Shown here in pieces: positions 17,953 to 27,786 of a DNA stretch of 64,000 bases. The notes under the pieces are model-generated. The model made no database searches and was not told the origin of the DNA. It saw nothing but the letters and a program-made list of their open reading frames with translations. The position numbers were made by a program, and so were the translations under genes. Origin of the DNA: Bermanella sp. WJH001 (GTDB lineage: Bacteria > Pseudomonadota > Gammaproteobacteria > Pseudomonadales > Oceanobacteraceae); NCBI RefSeq assembly GCF_030070105.1, contig NZ_JASJOO010000003.1, positions 47,155 through 111,154 on the forward strand, given 5' to 3'. The first letter of the stretch is position 1. Each line of letters starts with the position of its first letter.

Positions 17953-19122
17953 TTATTCGCTCGCCCAGCGAATCATCTTTGTGCGTTCGTCTTCTGTCAT
18001 GTTGGTCATATTGGCAAGGGGCATATAATTACTTTGTACCGCTTGCAGTATTCTGGGTTTATTCACCAATAATTCATCAAGTGTTTCTAACATAATGCCG
18101 CCAGGAGCCGCTGCAAATCCAACCTGAGTTGGCTTCGCCGCATGACAAGATGCACAACGTTGTTTTGAAATTTCGAGCACTTGATTATCTGCGATCAACT
18201 CATCGGTCATATCCACTGGCTTTGGTAGCATGTATCCAATAATACCAAACAAGAAAACAAGCCCAGCCACTAAAATCCAAGGTTTGTTTTGCCCTTGATG
18301 TTTTAAGTTGAAGTAATGACGCACAAAAGCCGCATTAAAACTGATCAATGCCAGAATTAACCAAGCATGTTCATGACCATAAGTCATAGGATAATGATTA
18401 CTGATCATGATAAAAATAAGTGGCAAAGTGAAATAGTTATTATGGGTAGAGCGAAGCTTGGCAAATTGCGCTGGCCGTGCATCGGGTTTTTCACCGGCTT
18501 CTATGGCCCTCACCAATTCACGTTGAGCTGGCATGATCCCAAAAAACACATTACCCGCCATAATCGTGCCGATTAATGCACCCACATGTAAATAGGCAGC
18601 GCGATCACTAAAGATTTCACCAAGCGCATACGCAGAAAACACCAAACCAGCAAATAAAATAGCGCCAAATAGTTTTGGTGAATATTGCAAAGGGCTTTTC
18701 ACAAGTAACTCATAAAAAACAAAGCCGCCCACTAAAAATCCCAAACTAATGGCTATTGCCTCAAATTGAGTTAACAGCATTTTTGTCGGGTCAATCAAAT
18801 ATTGGTCCGCCCCCCAGTAATACATAATGCACAACAAGGCAAAACCCGTTAACCAAGTGGTGTACGCTTCCCACTTAAACCAGTGCAGTTTTTCTGGCAT
18901 GGATTGCGGTTCAAGCTCGTACTTGGCAACCTCATAAATGCCACCACCATGAATGGCCCATAAATCCCCTTTAATGCCTTTGTCTTTTTTCCACTGAGGT
19001 GGGGTTTTAAGATTAAGATCAAGCCATACAAAATAAAATGACGCGCCAATCCACGCGACACCTGCGATTACATGAAACCAGCGGAAAAATAAATTTAACC
19101 AATCAACTAAATAGGCTTCCAT
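17953..19122 (-). CDS. puuD: Urate hydroxylase PuuD with C-terminal cytochrome c domain
   Basis: A membrane-bound urate oxidase that makes 5-hydroxyisourate and passes electrons to the respiratory chain, replacing soluble uricase. About eight membrane segments form the N-terminal part, starting LNLFFRWFHVIAGVAWIGASFYFVWLD. A C-terminal cytochrome c domain carries the heme-attachment motif CASCH near residue 325. Family patterns such as KLRSTHNNYFTLPLIFIMISNHYP are visible. Last gene of the purine operon, 35 nt after guaD. The cytochrome domain implies an aerobic, non-peroxide-forming route. Confidence 0.94.
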   Translation of the reverse strand: MEAYLVDWLNLFFRWFHVIAGVAWIGASFYFVWLDLNLKTPPQWKKDKGIKGDLWAIHGGGIYEVAKYELEPQSMPEKLHWFKWEAYTTWLTGFALLCIMYYWGADQYLIDPTKMLLTQFEAIAISLGFLVGGFVFYELLVKSPLQYSPKLFGAILFAGLVFSAYALGEIFSDRAAYLHVGALIGTIMAGNVFFGIMPAQRELVRAIEAGEKPDARPAQFAKLRSTHNNYFTLPLIFIMISNHYPMTYGHEHAWLILALISFNAAFVRHYFNLKHQGQNKPWILVAGLVFLFGIIGYMLPKPVDMTDELIADNQVLEISKQRCASCHAAKPTQVGFAAAPGGIMLETLDELLVNKPRILQAVQSNYMPLANMTNMTEDERTKMIRWASE

Positions 19123-19157
19123 ATTATTCTCTATAATTAAATATTAATTAAAACAGT

Positions 19158-20441
19158 CTATTGCTTTTTATAAACCGACTTACCCGCCACAAATGTCTCA
19201 TCAATGGCACGATCATCTCCGAGTATCATTAGACTAAACAGCATTTCATCTAGGGTTTCACAGGTACTTAATTTGCGGGCCATTAAATCCGTACTGGCTA
19301 AGTCCATTACAATAAAATCAGCTTCTTTGCCTTGTTCAAAGTTACCGATCTTGTCATCTAAACTTAAGGCCACAGCATTGCCTAAAGTAATCATGTAAAA
19401 CGCATCACGGGCTTGTAAGCTATGACCTTTTAACTGACAAATTTTGTAGGCTTCATTCAGAGTTTGTAACATTGAAAAACTGGTACCACCTCCTACATCC
19501 GAGGCAATACTGACAGGTACTTGATGGCTCTGGGCTTGTTGTAAATCAAATAAACCACTACCTAAAAATAAATTAGAAGTTGGGCAAAATGCAATGCCGC
19601 TTTTAGTTTCGCTTAGGCGTTCAAAATCTTCTTGTTCTAAATGCACACCGTGGGCAAAAACACTACGGGGACCTAACAAACCATAATGGTCGTATACATC
19701 TAAGTAACTTTTACGTTCAGGAAAGAGTTCTTTTACGAAATTAATTTCATCTATATTTTCAGATAAATGGGTTTGCATATATACAGAAGGGTTATCCTTA
19801 AGTAACTGACCTGCTTTTTCCAACTGCTCTGGCGTACTGGTAATGGCAAAACGTGGCGTGACGGCATATAGTTGGCGGCCATTGTTATGCCACTGGTCAA
19901 TTAATTCTTGGCTGTCAGCAAAGCTGGTTTGAGCGGTATCACATAAATCATCAGGGGCATTGCGGTCCATCATTACTTTTCCGCAAATCATGCGACTATT
20001 GTATTGCTGACTGGCATTAAAAAAGGCATTGACTGAACTTTTATGAACCGTGGCAAACACCAACGCAGTTGTGGTGCCATTTTTAAACAACTCATTTAAA
20101 AAGAAGTGCGCAGTTTGGCTGGCCTTATCATCATCTTTAAAACTCATTTCGGTCGGGAACGTGTAATTATTAAGCCAATCTAATAATTGGGCACCATAAC
20201 TGGCGATTACATCAACCTGCGGGAAGTGCACATGACTATCAATAAAACCGGGCATGATTAATTTGTTTTTATGCGTGGTGATATCCACATCTGGGTAGGC
20301 TGCGAAAATACTATTGGCGTCACCTACTGCGATAATTGAACCGCTACTATCATCTACAACCAGTGCACCATCATCAAAGTGTTCTAATTGGTCTTGCACT
20401 TTAAAATGTAAAATCTGCGCGCGGTGAATATGTTGAGCCAT
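19158..20441 (-). CDS. guaD: Guanine deaminase
   Basis: A zinc amidohydrolase converting guanine to xanthine plus ammonia, feeding xanthine dehydrogenase. The signature is FIDSHVHFPQ (zinc ligands) near residue 67, with MQTHLSENIDEI, FAHGVHL, PTSNLFLGSGLFD and the Asp ligand in IASDVGGGTSFSML. At 427 aa it matches bacterial GuaD. It begins 4 nt after the allA stop, so translational coupling is likely. Together with xdhABC it converts guanine to urate. Confidence 0.95.
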   Translation of the reverse strand: MAQHIHRAQILHFKVQDQLEHFDDGALVVDDSSGSIIAVGDANSIFAAYPDVDITTHKNKLIMPGFIDSHVHFPQVDVIASYGAQLLDWLNNYTFPTEMSFKDDDKASQTAHFFLNELFKNGTTTALVFATVHKSSVNAFFNASQQYNSRMICGKVMMDRNAPDDLCDTAQTSFADSQELIDQWHNNGRQLYAVTPRFAITSTPEQLEKAGQLLKDNPSVYMQTHLSENIDEINFVKELFPERKSYLDVYDHYGLLGPRSVFAHGVHLEQEDFERLSETKSGIAFCPTSNLFLGSGLFDLQQAQSHQVPVSIASDVGGGTSFSMLQTLNEAYKICQLKGHSLQARDAFYMITLGNAVALSLDDKIGNFEQGKEADFIVMDLASTDLMARKLSTCETLDEMLFSLMILGDDRAIDETFVAGKSVYKKQ

Positions 20442-20445
20442 GTAC

Positions 20446-21006
20446 TTATGCCATCTCTTTTATCATTTTGTTCACTGTGTCTGCATCAATAATGATGTCA
20501 CAGTCATTTGAAAAATTTTGTTCTTCTAAATTATTGCCCGAACCCGCACGATCAACTACCCAAAATACATTCACATCATCTAGGGCCAACAAAGGATGAT
20601 GCCATGTATTAGCGTGATAATTCACACCCTGCTCTTTTGCCACAAACAACTTTAAGGTAGCTGGGTCTGGAGCATCTTCACCTTCACATACCAATACTAA
20701 ATACGGTGTATCATTACTTGGTAAAAACGCTTGGCTTCCAAGGGGGTGACGCTCCATCATGGCGATTTTCATGGGCAGTGTACGAGGCTGCGCACGGAAA
20801 ATACTCATAATTGCCTGCGCGGTATTTTGCCCATCAAACTGATCTTTACCATTTAACTCAACCGCTGCCAGTTTATGAAAACGTTCAGTGGTGCCTTCAT
20901 TAATCATGATTGGCTGCTTGGTTTCATCGATATCGATTACATCGCCAAACATAGAAAAACCACTTTGGGTTAATCGCTCTGGCTGTAACCTAATTACATT
21001 CGCCAT
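20446..21006 (-). CDS. allA: Ureidoglycolate lyase
   Basis: Cleaves ureidoglycolate to glyoxylate and urea, the last step of this branch. The AllA cupin fold is indicated by the N-terminal LTQSGFSMFGDVIDI, the central MKIAMMERHPLGSQAFLP and the C-terminal GVNYHANTWHHPLLAL with its conserved histidines. The length is 186 aa. Its ATG overlaps the uraH stop by one base (TAATG), so the two are coupled. Urea would need a urease or urea amidolyase encoded elsewhere. Confidence 0.94.
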   Translation of the reverse strand: MANVIRLQPERLTQSGFSMFGDVIDIDETKQPIMINEGTTERFHKLAAVELNGKDQFDGQNTAQAIMSIFRAQPRTLPMKIAMMERHPLGSQAFLPSNDTPYLVLVCEGEDAPDPATLKLFVAKEQGVNYHANTWHHPLLALDDVNVFWVVDRAGSGNNLEEQNFSNDCDIIIDADTVNKMIKEMA

Positions 21007-21347
21007 TACGAACCTCGATACGTGGAATAACCATGAGCACTGATCAACAACGGTACATGGTAATGTTCATCTGGCTGATCAATTCTAAAGTCAATACTCA
21101 CACTTGGATAAAAACAGCTATCACCTAGTGCTTGAAAATAACCATCAGTATCAAATGTAATACGATACACACCCGCTTCTCGCTGAGCATTGCCCATCCA
21201 ATCAACGATGCGACCATCCGCATTGGTTTTACCTTCTGCCACTTTCACATGATCATCAAACTCAAGTTTAAATAACGTGACACTGACACCTACCGCAGGT
21301 TTGCCAAGATTAACATCTAAAATATGGGTCGTTATTGGGCTTTTCAT
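21006..21347 (-). CDS. uraH: 5-Hydroxyisourate hydrolase (transthyretin-like)
   Basis: Hydrolyses 5-hydroxyisourate to OHCU. The transthyretin-related fold has THILDVNLGKPA near the N-terminus, the central RITFDTDGYFQ and the diagnostic C-terminal tetrapeptide YRGS. I set the start at 21347 (MKSPITTHILD, 113 aa) because AAGGA lies 5 nt upstream and family proteins begin there. The longer frame would overlap uraD by about 29 bp. No signal peptide, so it acts in the cytosol. Confidence 0.95.
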   Translation of the reverse strand: MKSPITTHILDVNLGKPAVGVSVTLFKLEFDDHVKVAEGKTNADGRIVDWMGNAQREAGVYRITFDTDGYFQALGDSCFYPSVSIDFRIDQPDEHYHVPLLISAHGYSTYRGS

Positions 21348-21360
21348 ATTCGTCCTTATT

Positions 21361-21873
21361 TTATTGTGCCAAACCAAGTAGCTTATCAATGCGTAAAGCT
21401 GTTATTTTACTTTGCTCTAAGGCTGCATTTTTAATTTCAGTCTCACGATCGTTGGGCAAACGTGTATTTAATATTTCTAACATTTGAGCTGCGCTTTTAC
21501 CTGTGGCAAAAACAATAAAAATAAAACCATTTTTATCGAAATATTCGTCATTTTTTCGAGCAAGCTCAATCAAGGTTTTTTCATCGGCACTGTTAACCCC
21601 ACTTTGCTCATTGGAAGCCAAACCTTTTGTGCTGGCGTATTTTTTTCGCAAACTATTTACATCACCAATTTTTGGGTGTCCTTCAAATGCTTGTAGATAG
21701 TCTGCTTCACTTAACACAGCCCATAAGTCTAAGGCCTTTTGATGTAAGTTTTTTTCGTTGGAAAATGGTCTGGCAGCAACCATTGCGTTAATCCAACCGT
21801 CACTTGAGCAACAACTGGCAAATGCCTGCTGTGCTTGCTCTATCGTTAAAGCATTAATGTCATCAACTGTCAT
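21361..21873 (-). CDS. uraD: OHCU decarboxylase
   Basis: 2-oxo-4-hydroxy-4-carboxy-5-ureidoimidazoline decarboxylase, producing S-allantoin. The conserved EGHPKIGDVNSLRKKYAS (about residues 60-77) contains the catalytic histidine. NGFIFIVFATGKSAAQMLEIL and RLPNDRETEIKNAALEQ are also family patterns. At 170 aa it is a stand-alone domain, not fused to allantoinase as in some proteobacteria. It starts 2 nt after the alc stop. No allantoinase gene is adjacent. Confidence 0.94.
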   Translation of the reverse strand: MTVDDINALTIEQAQQAFASCCSSDGWINAMVAARPFSNEKNLHQKALDLWAVLSEADYLQAFEGHPKIGDVNSLRKKYASTKGLASNEQSGVNSADEKTLIELARKNDEYFDKNGFIFIVFATGKSAAQMLEILNTRLPNDRETEIKNAALEQSKITALRIDKLLGLAQ

Positions 21874-21875
21874 AT

Positions 21876-22868
21876 TTAGCCTCGCTCAGGGTAACCAATG
21901 ACGCGTAAACGGCTGATACCACCATCTGGGTACATGTTTAACCGTATGTGACTAAAGTGTTTACCTGCGCTCACCACTTCGTCTTTATAAAAATGTTCGG
22001 CATCGGCACTTAATTTGGTTTTATTAATAACCGTTTGCCACTGGGTGTTTTCATCAGGCATTTTTCCCGGCTCAAGCAATACCGCTTCAAGTGTAAAGCT
22101 ATCAGGAAAATTACCTTTAAAGTGGGCGGTATCCACCACAACTTTTTCTATGCTGCCCACTGCACCCAGTTTAATTATGATCCAGTCACATTCTCGTCCA
22201 CCACGGCGGCGTTTTGTTTCCCAACCGTCACCCATGTTTTTACCACGGTCAGGCATGATTAGGTTTTCCATTGATGAGAAAAACATATCACTACACGCAA
22301 GTGGGCGTGCACCATTTTTAATAAACGCTAGATCAATCGGCTCGTTTGGTAAAAACCAATCCCAGTTAATACTGGGTTCACCGTAAACTCGTAATCGTGC
22401 TACACCACCGTCAGGAAAAATATTTAAACGCACATGGGTCCATTCATGGGAGCTATCAATATCAAAGAAGTTATCACTATCAGGCTTTACATCAGTGGTT
22501 TCTAAAATGGTGACCCAGTCGGTATCTGCCAGTGGCGCCCCTTGAATAGAGCACGCTTCAATGGATACTTTCTGCGGAGCATTACCGGCAAAATGACGTG
22601 TACATACGTTGACACCATGAATAATACCCTGTGCACCTAACTTGATTACACACCAGTCATAACCCACAACACGTTTGCGGCGACTTTCCCAACCGTCCAT
22701 CCACTTTCCGCGATCTGTGTATTTATCAACAATAAATACAGGTGCCTCTGGTTTTAATAGGTTTTCCATTTCGGCAAAAAAGTCATCGCTGCAATCCAGT
22801 GTTTGACCACCAAGGCGACGGCTAACTAAGTCAATCCATGTATTGTATGGGTGTTGTTCTACGTTCAA
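21876..22868 (-). CDS. alc: Allantoicase
   Basis: Hydrolyses allantoate to ureidoglycolate plus urea. Two tandem allantoicase repeats are evident: SDDFFAEMENLLKPEAPVF...WMDGWESRRKRVVGYDWCVIKLG in the first half, and CSDMFFSSMENLIMPDRGKNMGDGWETKRRRG in the second. Each half ends with a matching strand pattern (PDGGVARLRVYGEP and PDGGISRLRVIGYP). At 330 aa it is typical. It lies 57 nt downstream of xdhC in the operon. Confidence 0.96.
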   Translation of the reverse strand: MNVEQHPYNTWIDLVSRRLGGQTLDCSDDFFAEMENLLKPEAPVFIVDKYTDRGKWMDGWESRRKRVVGYDWCVIKLGAQGIIHGVNVCTRHFAGNAPQKVSIEACSIQGAPLADTDWVTILETTDVKPDSDNFFDIDSSHEWTHVRLNIFPDGGVARLRVYGEPSINWDWFLPNEPIDLAFIKNGARPLACSDMFFSSMENLIMPDRGKNMGDGWETKRRRGGRECDWIIIKLGAVGSIEKVVVDTAHFKGNFPDSFTLEAVLLEPGKMPDENTQWQTVINKTKLSADAEHFYKDEVVSAGKHFSHIRLNMYPDGGISRLRVIGYPERG

Positions 22869-22925
22869 TTTTTTCTCCTGCCATCATCATTTGTATGGAC
22901 TTACACTATTCAAATTAGCGTTAAC

Positions 22926-23798
22926 TTAATTCACTTTGTTAGGTTGCGCTGATTGCACAGAACCTTTAACTAAATCTTGTTTTATGGATTTCCAGCTCAC
23001 ACCTTGTCGGATGTTTTTTTCGTGCTTGTGTTGATCAAGATGTTTTATTAATTGCGCAGAAATGGAAACCGCCACTTCCATGGGTAATTTGCCAGTAATA
23101 CTCGCATCGCCTACAGGACAAATAAATTTTTGTATTTGCTCTTGATTCAGACCCTTATGCTCTAGACGCATTTTAAAACGCTGTGCTTTAGTATCAGAAC
23201 CAATGCACCCCACATAAGATAAATCCCCACGCTTCAACGCACATTCAGCCAACTCATAATCAAGTTGATGATTATGGGTTAAAATAAGCACCTGACTATT
23301 GGGGGCAACTGATTGCATGACATCTACTGGGTAATCTGTTTTGATCATTTCGACATTTTGAAATAACTCATCAGGGAACATTCCATCACGGCTATCAACC
23401 CAGCGCACGGTTCCTGGTAATTGGGATAAAATATTCATTAATGCTTTTGCCACATGACCTGCACCAAACACCGTTAAGTTCATGCCTTTCATTGCAAAGC
23501 TTTCAAACAAGACACTGACACTACCACCGCAACACTGACCTAAACTTGCCCCTAATGGGAAGTGTTCGATGTAATTCCCAATGGATTGATCTGCCAACAA
23601 TTGTTGCGCATGCTGCACCACTTTATATTCTAAGTGGCCACCACCTAATGTGTCGTATTGCTGATCCGCTGTGATCACCATTTTACTGCCTTGATCACGG
23701 GGTACCGAACCTGCGGCACCCATAACCGTTGCCAACACATAAGCATTGCCTTGTTGTTCACACTTAACAACTGCGTCATACCAGTGTTGTGTTTTCAT
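22926..23798 (-). CDS. xdhC: Xanthine dehydrogenase accessory protein XdhC
   Basis: Binds molybdenum cofactor, promotes its sulfuration and inserts it into XdhB. Visible are the N-terminal ATVMGAAGSVPRDQGSKMV motif, the cysteine pair in GQCCGGSVSVLFE, and a Rossmann-like region with LTVFGAGHVAKALMNIL, then YVGCIGSDTKAQRFKMRL. At 290 aa it is normal. Its ATG overlaps the xdhB stop by 4 nt (ATGA), coupling translation with the enzyme it matures. Confidence 0.94.
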   Translation of the reverse strand: MKTQHWYDAVVKCEQQGNAYVLATVMGAAGSVPRDQGSKMVITADQQYDTLGGGHLEYKVVQHAQQLLADQSIGNYIEHFPLGASLGQCCGGSVSVLFESFAMKGMNLTVFGAGHVAKALMNILSQLPGTVRWVDSRDGMFPDELFQNVEMIKTDYPVDVMQSVAPNSQVLILTHNHQLDYELAECALKRGDLSYVGCIGSDTKAQRFKMRLEHKGLNQEQIQKFICPVGDASITGKLPMEVAVSISAQLIKHLDQHKHEKNIRQGVSWKSIKQDLVKGSVQSAQPNKVN

Positions 23799-26155
23799 GG
23801 CGTCACCTTGTACTGCTTAGCAAACATAACGGCATTTAATACACGCTCAGGTGTGGCAGGTGTATCCATTGGTGGCGCAATTTTATAATCGGCTACACTG
23901 GCTGCTGCATCTCGCAATGCCAACCAAACCGACATACCCAACATAAGTGGCGGTTCACCCACGGCTTTTGAGTTGTAAATGGTTTGCTCGTCATTGGGTC
24001 GATCAAACAAACTCACATTAAAGATAGGCGGCATATCACTTGAGGTGGGGATTTTATAATTGGCAGGACCATTGGAAATAATACGGCCGTTGTCATCCCA
24101 GTTTAATTCTTCAGTGGTTAACCAACCCATACCCTGAATAAAGCCACCTTCAATTTGCCCAATATCAATTGCAGGATTGATAGACTGCCCCACGTCTTGA
24201 ATTATATCGGTGCGCAATACGGTGTACTCACCGGTTAACGTGTCAATTTCAACTTCACTGCACGCGGCGCCTAGCGCAAAATAAAAGAACGGACGCCCTG
24301 AAGCTTTTTCTCGATCGTAATGAATTTTAGGGGTTTTATAATAACCCGTACTTGAAAGTGATACTCGATGTTCATAGGCCATTTGTACAAATGGGCCAAA
24401 ACCAAATTCTTGTACTTTATCTTGGCAATGCACCATCACATGATTATTTTCAAACTGAATAGCGGACTCATCCACGTTGAATTTTTCACAAGCAAATTCA
24501 ACCAAACGTTGTTTGATGGTTAAGCAGGCGTTTTGTGCCGCCTTACCATTAAGGTCTGTACCTGATGATGCAGCGGTTGGTGAAGTATTGGGTACTTTTT
24601 CAGTGTTGGTGCTACTGACTTGAACGGTGTCTAAATCCACGTCAAATTCGTTAGCTACGATTTGAGCCACTTTGGTGAATAACCCTTGGCCCATTTCGGT
24701 GCCGCCATGATTCACATGAATGCTGCCATCGGTGTAAATATGCACTAAGGCACCCGCTTGATTTAAATGCTGTGCTGTAAATGAAATACCAAACTTAACT
24801 GGGGTTAAAGCAATACCACGTTTTTTATACTCATGTTGTTGATTAAACGTTGTTATGTCTTTGCGACGGGCACGGTATTCACTTTCGGTTTCCAGCTGCT
24901 CAATCAACTGCGCCATATGGTAGTGCTCAATTGGCTGGCCGTAGTGTGTGGTATCGCCATTTTTATATAAATTAATTTTGCGAACATCCAATGGGTCTTT
25001 ACCCACTTTACGCGCAACATCATCAATCATGAGTTCGGCCACCATGGTACCTTGCGGGCCACCAAACCCCCGGAATGCGGTATTGGATACAGTATGAGTT
25101 TTACAGCGGTGCCCTACCACTCTAGCCGCTTGTAAGTTATAGGCATTGTCGCTGTGAAACATGGCGCGATCCACGATTGAACTAGATAGGTCTGGGCTAA
25201 AACCACACTTACCCGCCACCATAATGTCACTGCCCAGTAATTTACCTTGATCGTCGAATCCCACTGTATAACGATTTAAAAAATCATGACGCTTGCCTGT
25301 CATTACCATATCGTCTTGACGAGCCAATCGTGCTTTTACTGGCTGTTGTAAACGGTTTGCTAAAATAGCCGCCATACACGCCCAAGGTGCGGCCTGTGTT
25401 TCTTTACCACCAAAACCCCCTCCCATGCGACGCACTTCGACTTGAACATAATTAATGGGTAAGTCGAGTACTTCAGAAACCAGTTTTTGCACTTCGCTTG
25501 GGTGTTGGCTTGAAGTGAATACCTTCATGCCTTTATCTTCTGTGGGCACCACATAGCTGACTTGAGTTTCAAGATAAAAATGTTCTTGGCCTTTTACATA
25601 CACCTGACCTTGTAATTGATTGGGTGCATTTTTAATGGCTTGCGCAAAATCCCCTTTGCTCATGGTATGAGTAGGGTGCACAAAAAAATCATTTTTTAAT
25701 GCGTCTTCTACTTCTAAAATGGCAGGCAGTTTTTTGTATTCTACCTTGGCCAGTAACGTTGCTCGCTTAGCCGCTTCAAAGCTGGTAGCGGCCACCGCAA
25801 ATAACGCCTGCCCCACGTATTCAACTTTTTCTTTTGCAAAAATAGGGTCTCCTTTAAAAACAGGACCAATATCGGTTTCACCCGGTACGTCATCAAATAC
25901 AACCACATCCACAACGCCGTCAGCGGCTTTCACTGCGGATAAATCCATACTGACAATATTTGCATGGGCTTCACTGCTTTGGCCCACCGCCATATGCAAG
26001 GTGCCTGCTAGCTCAAGCATGTCGTCAATATATATGGCATCACCGGTTACATGTTTTTCAGCACTTTCGTGTTGTTGATCTTTACCAATCTTGCCTTTGG
26101 CTGGGCGTTTACGGCGTGCTTCATAAGGCTCTAGTTTTGATGACATAAAACTCAT
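23795..26155 (-). CDS. xdhB: Xanthine dehydrogenase, molybdopterin-binding subunit
   Basis: The catalytic subunit that oxidises hypoxanthine and xanthine to urate. At 786 aa it has the family layout. The substrate and cofactor regions are marked by VRRMGGGFGGKETQAAP, NTAFRGFGGPQGTMV, NHGGTEMGQGLFTKVAQIVANE and ASSGTDLNGKAAQNAC. The C-terminal active-site loop is SKAVGEPPLMLG, with the conserved catalytic glutamate. GGAGGG lies 7 nt before the ATG. It starts 1 nt after xdhA, so the subunits are co-translated. Confidence 0.96.
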   Translation of the reverse strand: MSFMSSKLEPYEARRKRPAKGKIGKDQQHESAEKHVTGDAIYIDDMLELAGTLHMAVGQSSEAHANIVSMDLSAVKAADGVVDVVVFDDVPGETDIGPVFKGDPIFAKEKVEYVGQALFAVAATSFEAAKRATLLAKVEYKKLPAILEVEDALKNDFFVHPTHTMSKGDFAQAIKNAPNQLQGQVYVKGQEHFYLETQVSYVVPTEDKGMKVFTSSQHPSEVQKLVSEVLDLPINYVQVEVRRMGGGFGGKETQAAPWACMAAILANRLQQPVKARLARQDDMVMTGKRHDFLNRYTVGFDDQGKLLGSDIMVAGKCGFSPDLSSSIVDRAMFHSDNAYNLQAARVVGHRCKTHTVSNTAFRGFGGPQGTMVAELMIDDVARKVGKDPLDVRKINLYKNGDTTHYGQPIEHYHMAQLIEQLETESEYRARRKDITTFNQQHEYKKRGIALTPVKFGISFTAQHLNQAGALVHIYTDGSIHVNHGGTEMGQGLFTKVAQIVANEFDVDLDTVQVSSTNTEKVPNTSPTAASSGTDLNGKAAQNACLTIKQRLVEFACEKFNVDESAIQFENNHVMVHCQDKVQEFGFGPFVQMAYEHRVSLSSTGYYKTPKIHYDREKASGRPFFYFALGAACSEVEIDTLTGEYTVLRTDIIQDVGQSINPAIDIGQIEGGFIQGMGWLTTEELNWDDNGRIISNGPANYKIPTSSDMPPIFNVSLFDRPNDEQTIYNSKAVGEPPLMLGMSVWLALRDAAASVADYKIAPPMDTPATPERVLNAVMFAKQYKVTP

Positions 26156-26156
26156 G

Positions 26157-27593
26157 TTAAAGCCCTCCTAAACATTCAAGGCCGGTTTTGATAATTAAAT
26201 TTTTAGCAACCTGCAAACGGTACTCTTTTGTAGCCCTGACATCTTTGATAGGAGAATAGTCTTGCACAATAACGTCACTGGCCTGCTCAAAACTACTTAG
26301 GGTATAAGGTTTACCAATTAAGGCTTGTTGCGTTTTAACTGCATGCAATGGTGTTGCCGCCATGCCACCACAGGCAATTCGAGCATCGGTTATTACTTCA
26401 CCTTCATGCTCAATTACGGCCGCCAATAACACAGCGGAGATGTCATCATCTTTTCGCTTACTGACTTTAAATACATGCAAACTTTGTTGTGCAGAAAGCT
26501 TAGGAATGGCTATGGCTTTTAAGTATTCACCTTTTTTAAGGTCCGTCTGTTTATAGCCATGATAAAAATCCTGTATCGTCATTTCTCGCTCGCCATTAAT
26601 ACTGGACAGTACAAGGCGCGCATTCAGTGCAAAAAAAACGGGGGGCGTATCTCCAATGGGCGAACCATTGGCCACATTCCCCCCTAACGTGCCCAAGTTA
26701 CGAATTTGGCGTGAGCCAATACGTTCAATAAGCTGGACAAACGAAGGAAAGCTTTTTGCAAGCACAGACTCACTTTCACTGTAAGTGAGCATGGCGCCAA
26801 TACGAATTTCTTTTTGTGAGTGGGTAACCGCTTTTAAAGATGAGATTTGATGCAAGCTTATTATGCGATCAAATTGTTTAAACTGCTGTGTGATTTCTAA
26901 ACCTAAATCTGTGCCACCGGCCCATAATTTTGCATCAGGGTATTTTTCTAACAACTGTTGCAGTTCTTGTTCTGACTGAGGCACATATAAATGTCGCCCG
27001 TCTTTCTCTAAATACGATGTGTGGGCTTGAGTATTACTTTTAGGATCAAACTGCATTACCGCTGAACGATTAATCACTGAATGCTCGGTGGGTGCAGGAT
27101 AATCAAACATGGCATGTGCCGCGTCCATAATTGAGCGATAACCGGTACAGCGACATAAATTGCCAGACAACGCGATATGAATATCGTGATCCGTCACTGG
27201 GCCTTGCTGATTATGCAATCGATTAAAATGCAAAGCGGTTAAAGCACTGACAATACCAGGAGTACAAAACCCACATTGTGAGCCATGTTTTTCTACCATG
27301 GCTTGTTGAACTGGGTGCAATTGCTCGGCTTCTTTTAAGCCCTCAACGGTAACCACAAACTTACCGTGCAAACTGCCCAGTAACGTGATGCAGCCATTAA
27401 TAGCCTGATACTCAAATGAGCCAGTATTTGATTGCTGACCAATCAATATTGAACACGCGCCACAATCACCACCTGCGCAGCCTTCTTTGGCAGCAAGCTG
27501 CCTTTTGTTGGTGCGAAGATAACGCAATACGGTCCAGTTTGGATCAATATCGTGTTCTTCTATCCAATTTCCATTTAAACAAAAGCGAATCAC
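26157..27593 (-). CDS. xdhA: Xanthine dehydrogenase, iron-sulfur/FAD subunit
   Basis: Carries electrons from the molybdenum site to NAD. The plant-type [2Fe-2S] cluster is CAGGDCGAC (C39, C44, C47). The second cluster has GFCTPG and CRCTGY, and the C-terminal half is a FAD domain with LWAGGTDLGLE and RNLGTLGGNVANGSPIGDTPP. I choose a GTG start at 27593 (478 aa, MIRFCLNGNW) because AGAGG sits 7 nt upstream. An ATG frame to 27665 would add an atypical 24-residue leader. First gene of the nine-gene purine operon. Confidence 0.93.
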   Translation of the reverse strand: MIRFCLNGNWIEEHDIDPNWTVLRYLRTNKRQLAAKEGCAGGDCGACSILIGQQSNTGSFEYQAINGCITLLGSLHGKFVVTVEGLKEAEQLHPVQQAMVEKHGSQCGFCTPGIVSALTALHFNRLHNQQGPVTDHDIHIALSGNLCRCTGYRSIMDAAHAMFDYPAPTEHSVINRSAVMQFDPKSNTQAHTSYLEKDGRHLYVPQSEQELQQLLEKYPDAKLWAGGTDLGLEITQQFKQFDRIISLHQISSLKAVTHSQKEIRIGAMLTYSESESVLAKSFPSFVQLIERIGSRQIRNLGTLGGNVANGSPIGDTPPVFFALNARLVLSSINGEREMTIQDFYHGYKQTDLKKGEYLKAIAIPKLSAQQSLHVFKVSKRKDDDISAVLLAAVIEHEGEVITDARIACGGMAATPLHAVKTQQALIGKPYTLSSFEQASDVIVQDYSPIKDVRATKEYRLQVAKNLIIKTGLECLGGL

Positions 27594-27703
27594 ATTTATA
27601 CCTCTTAGCTGCCCTTTTAGCGTGTTTACTGGGCTGTACCCTATACTGGTTAGGGTAGCATGCACGCCTGTGGGTTTATTAATCCACTATTCAAAGCAAT
27701 AAC

Positions 27704-27719
27704 CTGACCATTTAGTCAG
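27704..27719. promoter_or_regulatory. RutR-type operator near xdhA
   Basis: CTGACCA-TT-TAGTCAG matches the RutR consensus TTGACCAnnTGGTCAA at all but three of the 14 specified positions. It lies 111 bp upstream of the proposed xdhA start in the divergent region, where it could control the operon promoter. Confidence 0.6.
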
Positions 27720-27786
27720 AAAAAATGCAATTTGTCCAAAAATAAGTGAATACGTGGCTTTTGGCAAAGTATTTGCTAATAACTTC

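Noticed and set aside
17705-18028. 107-codon plus-strand frame between csp and puuD
   Set aside because: It runs antisense through the csp leader and the 3' end of puuD, has no ribosome site, and its sequence is unlike any family.
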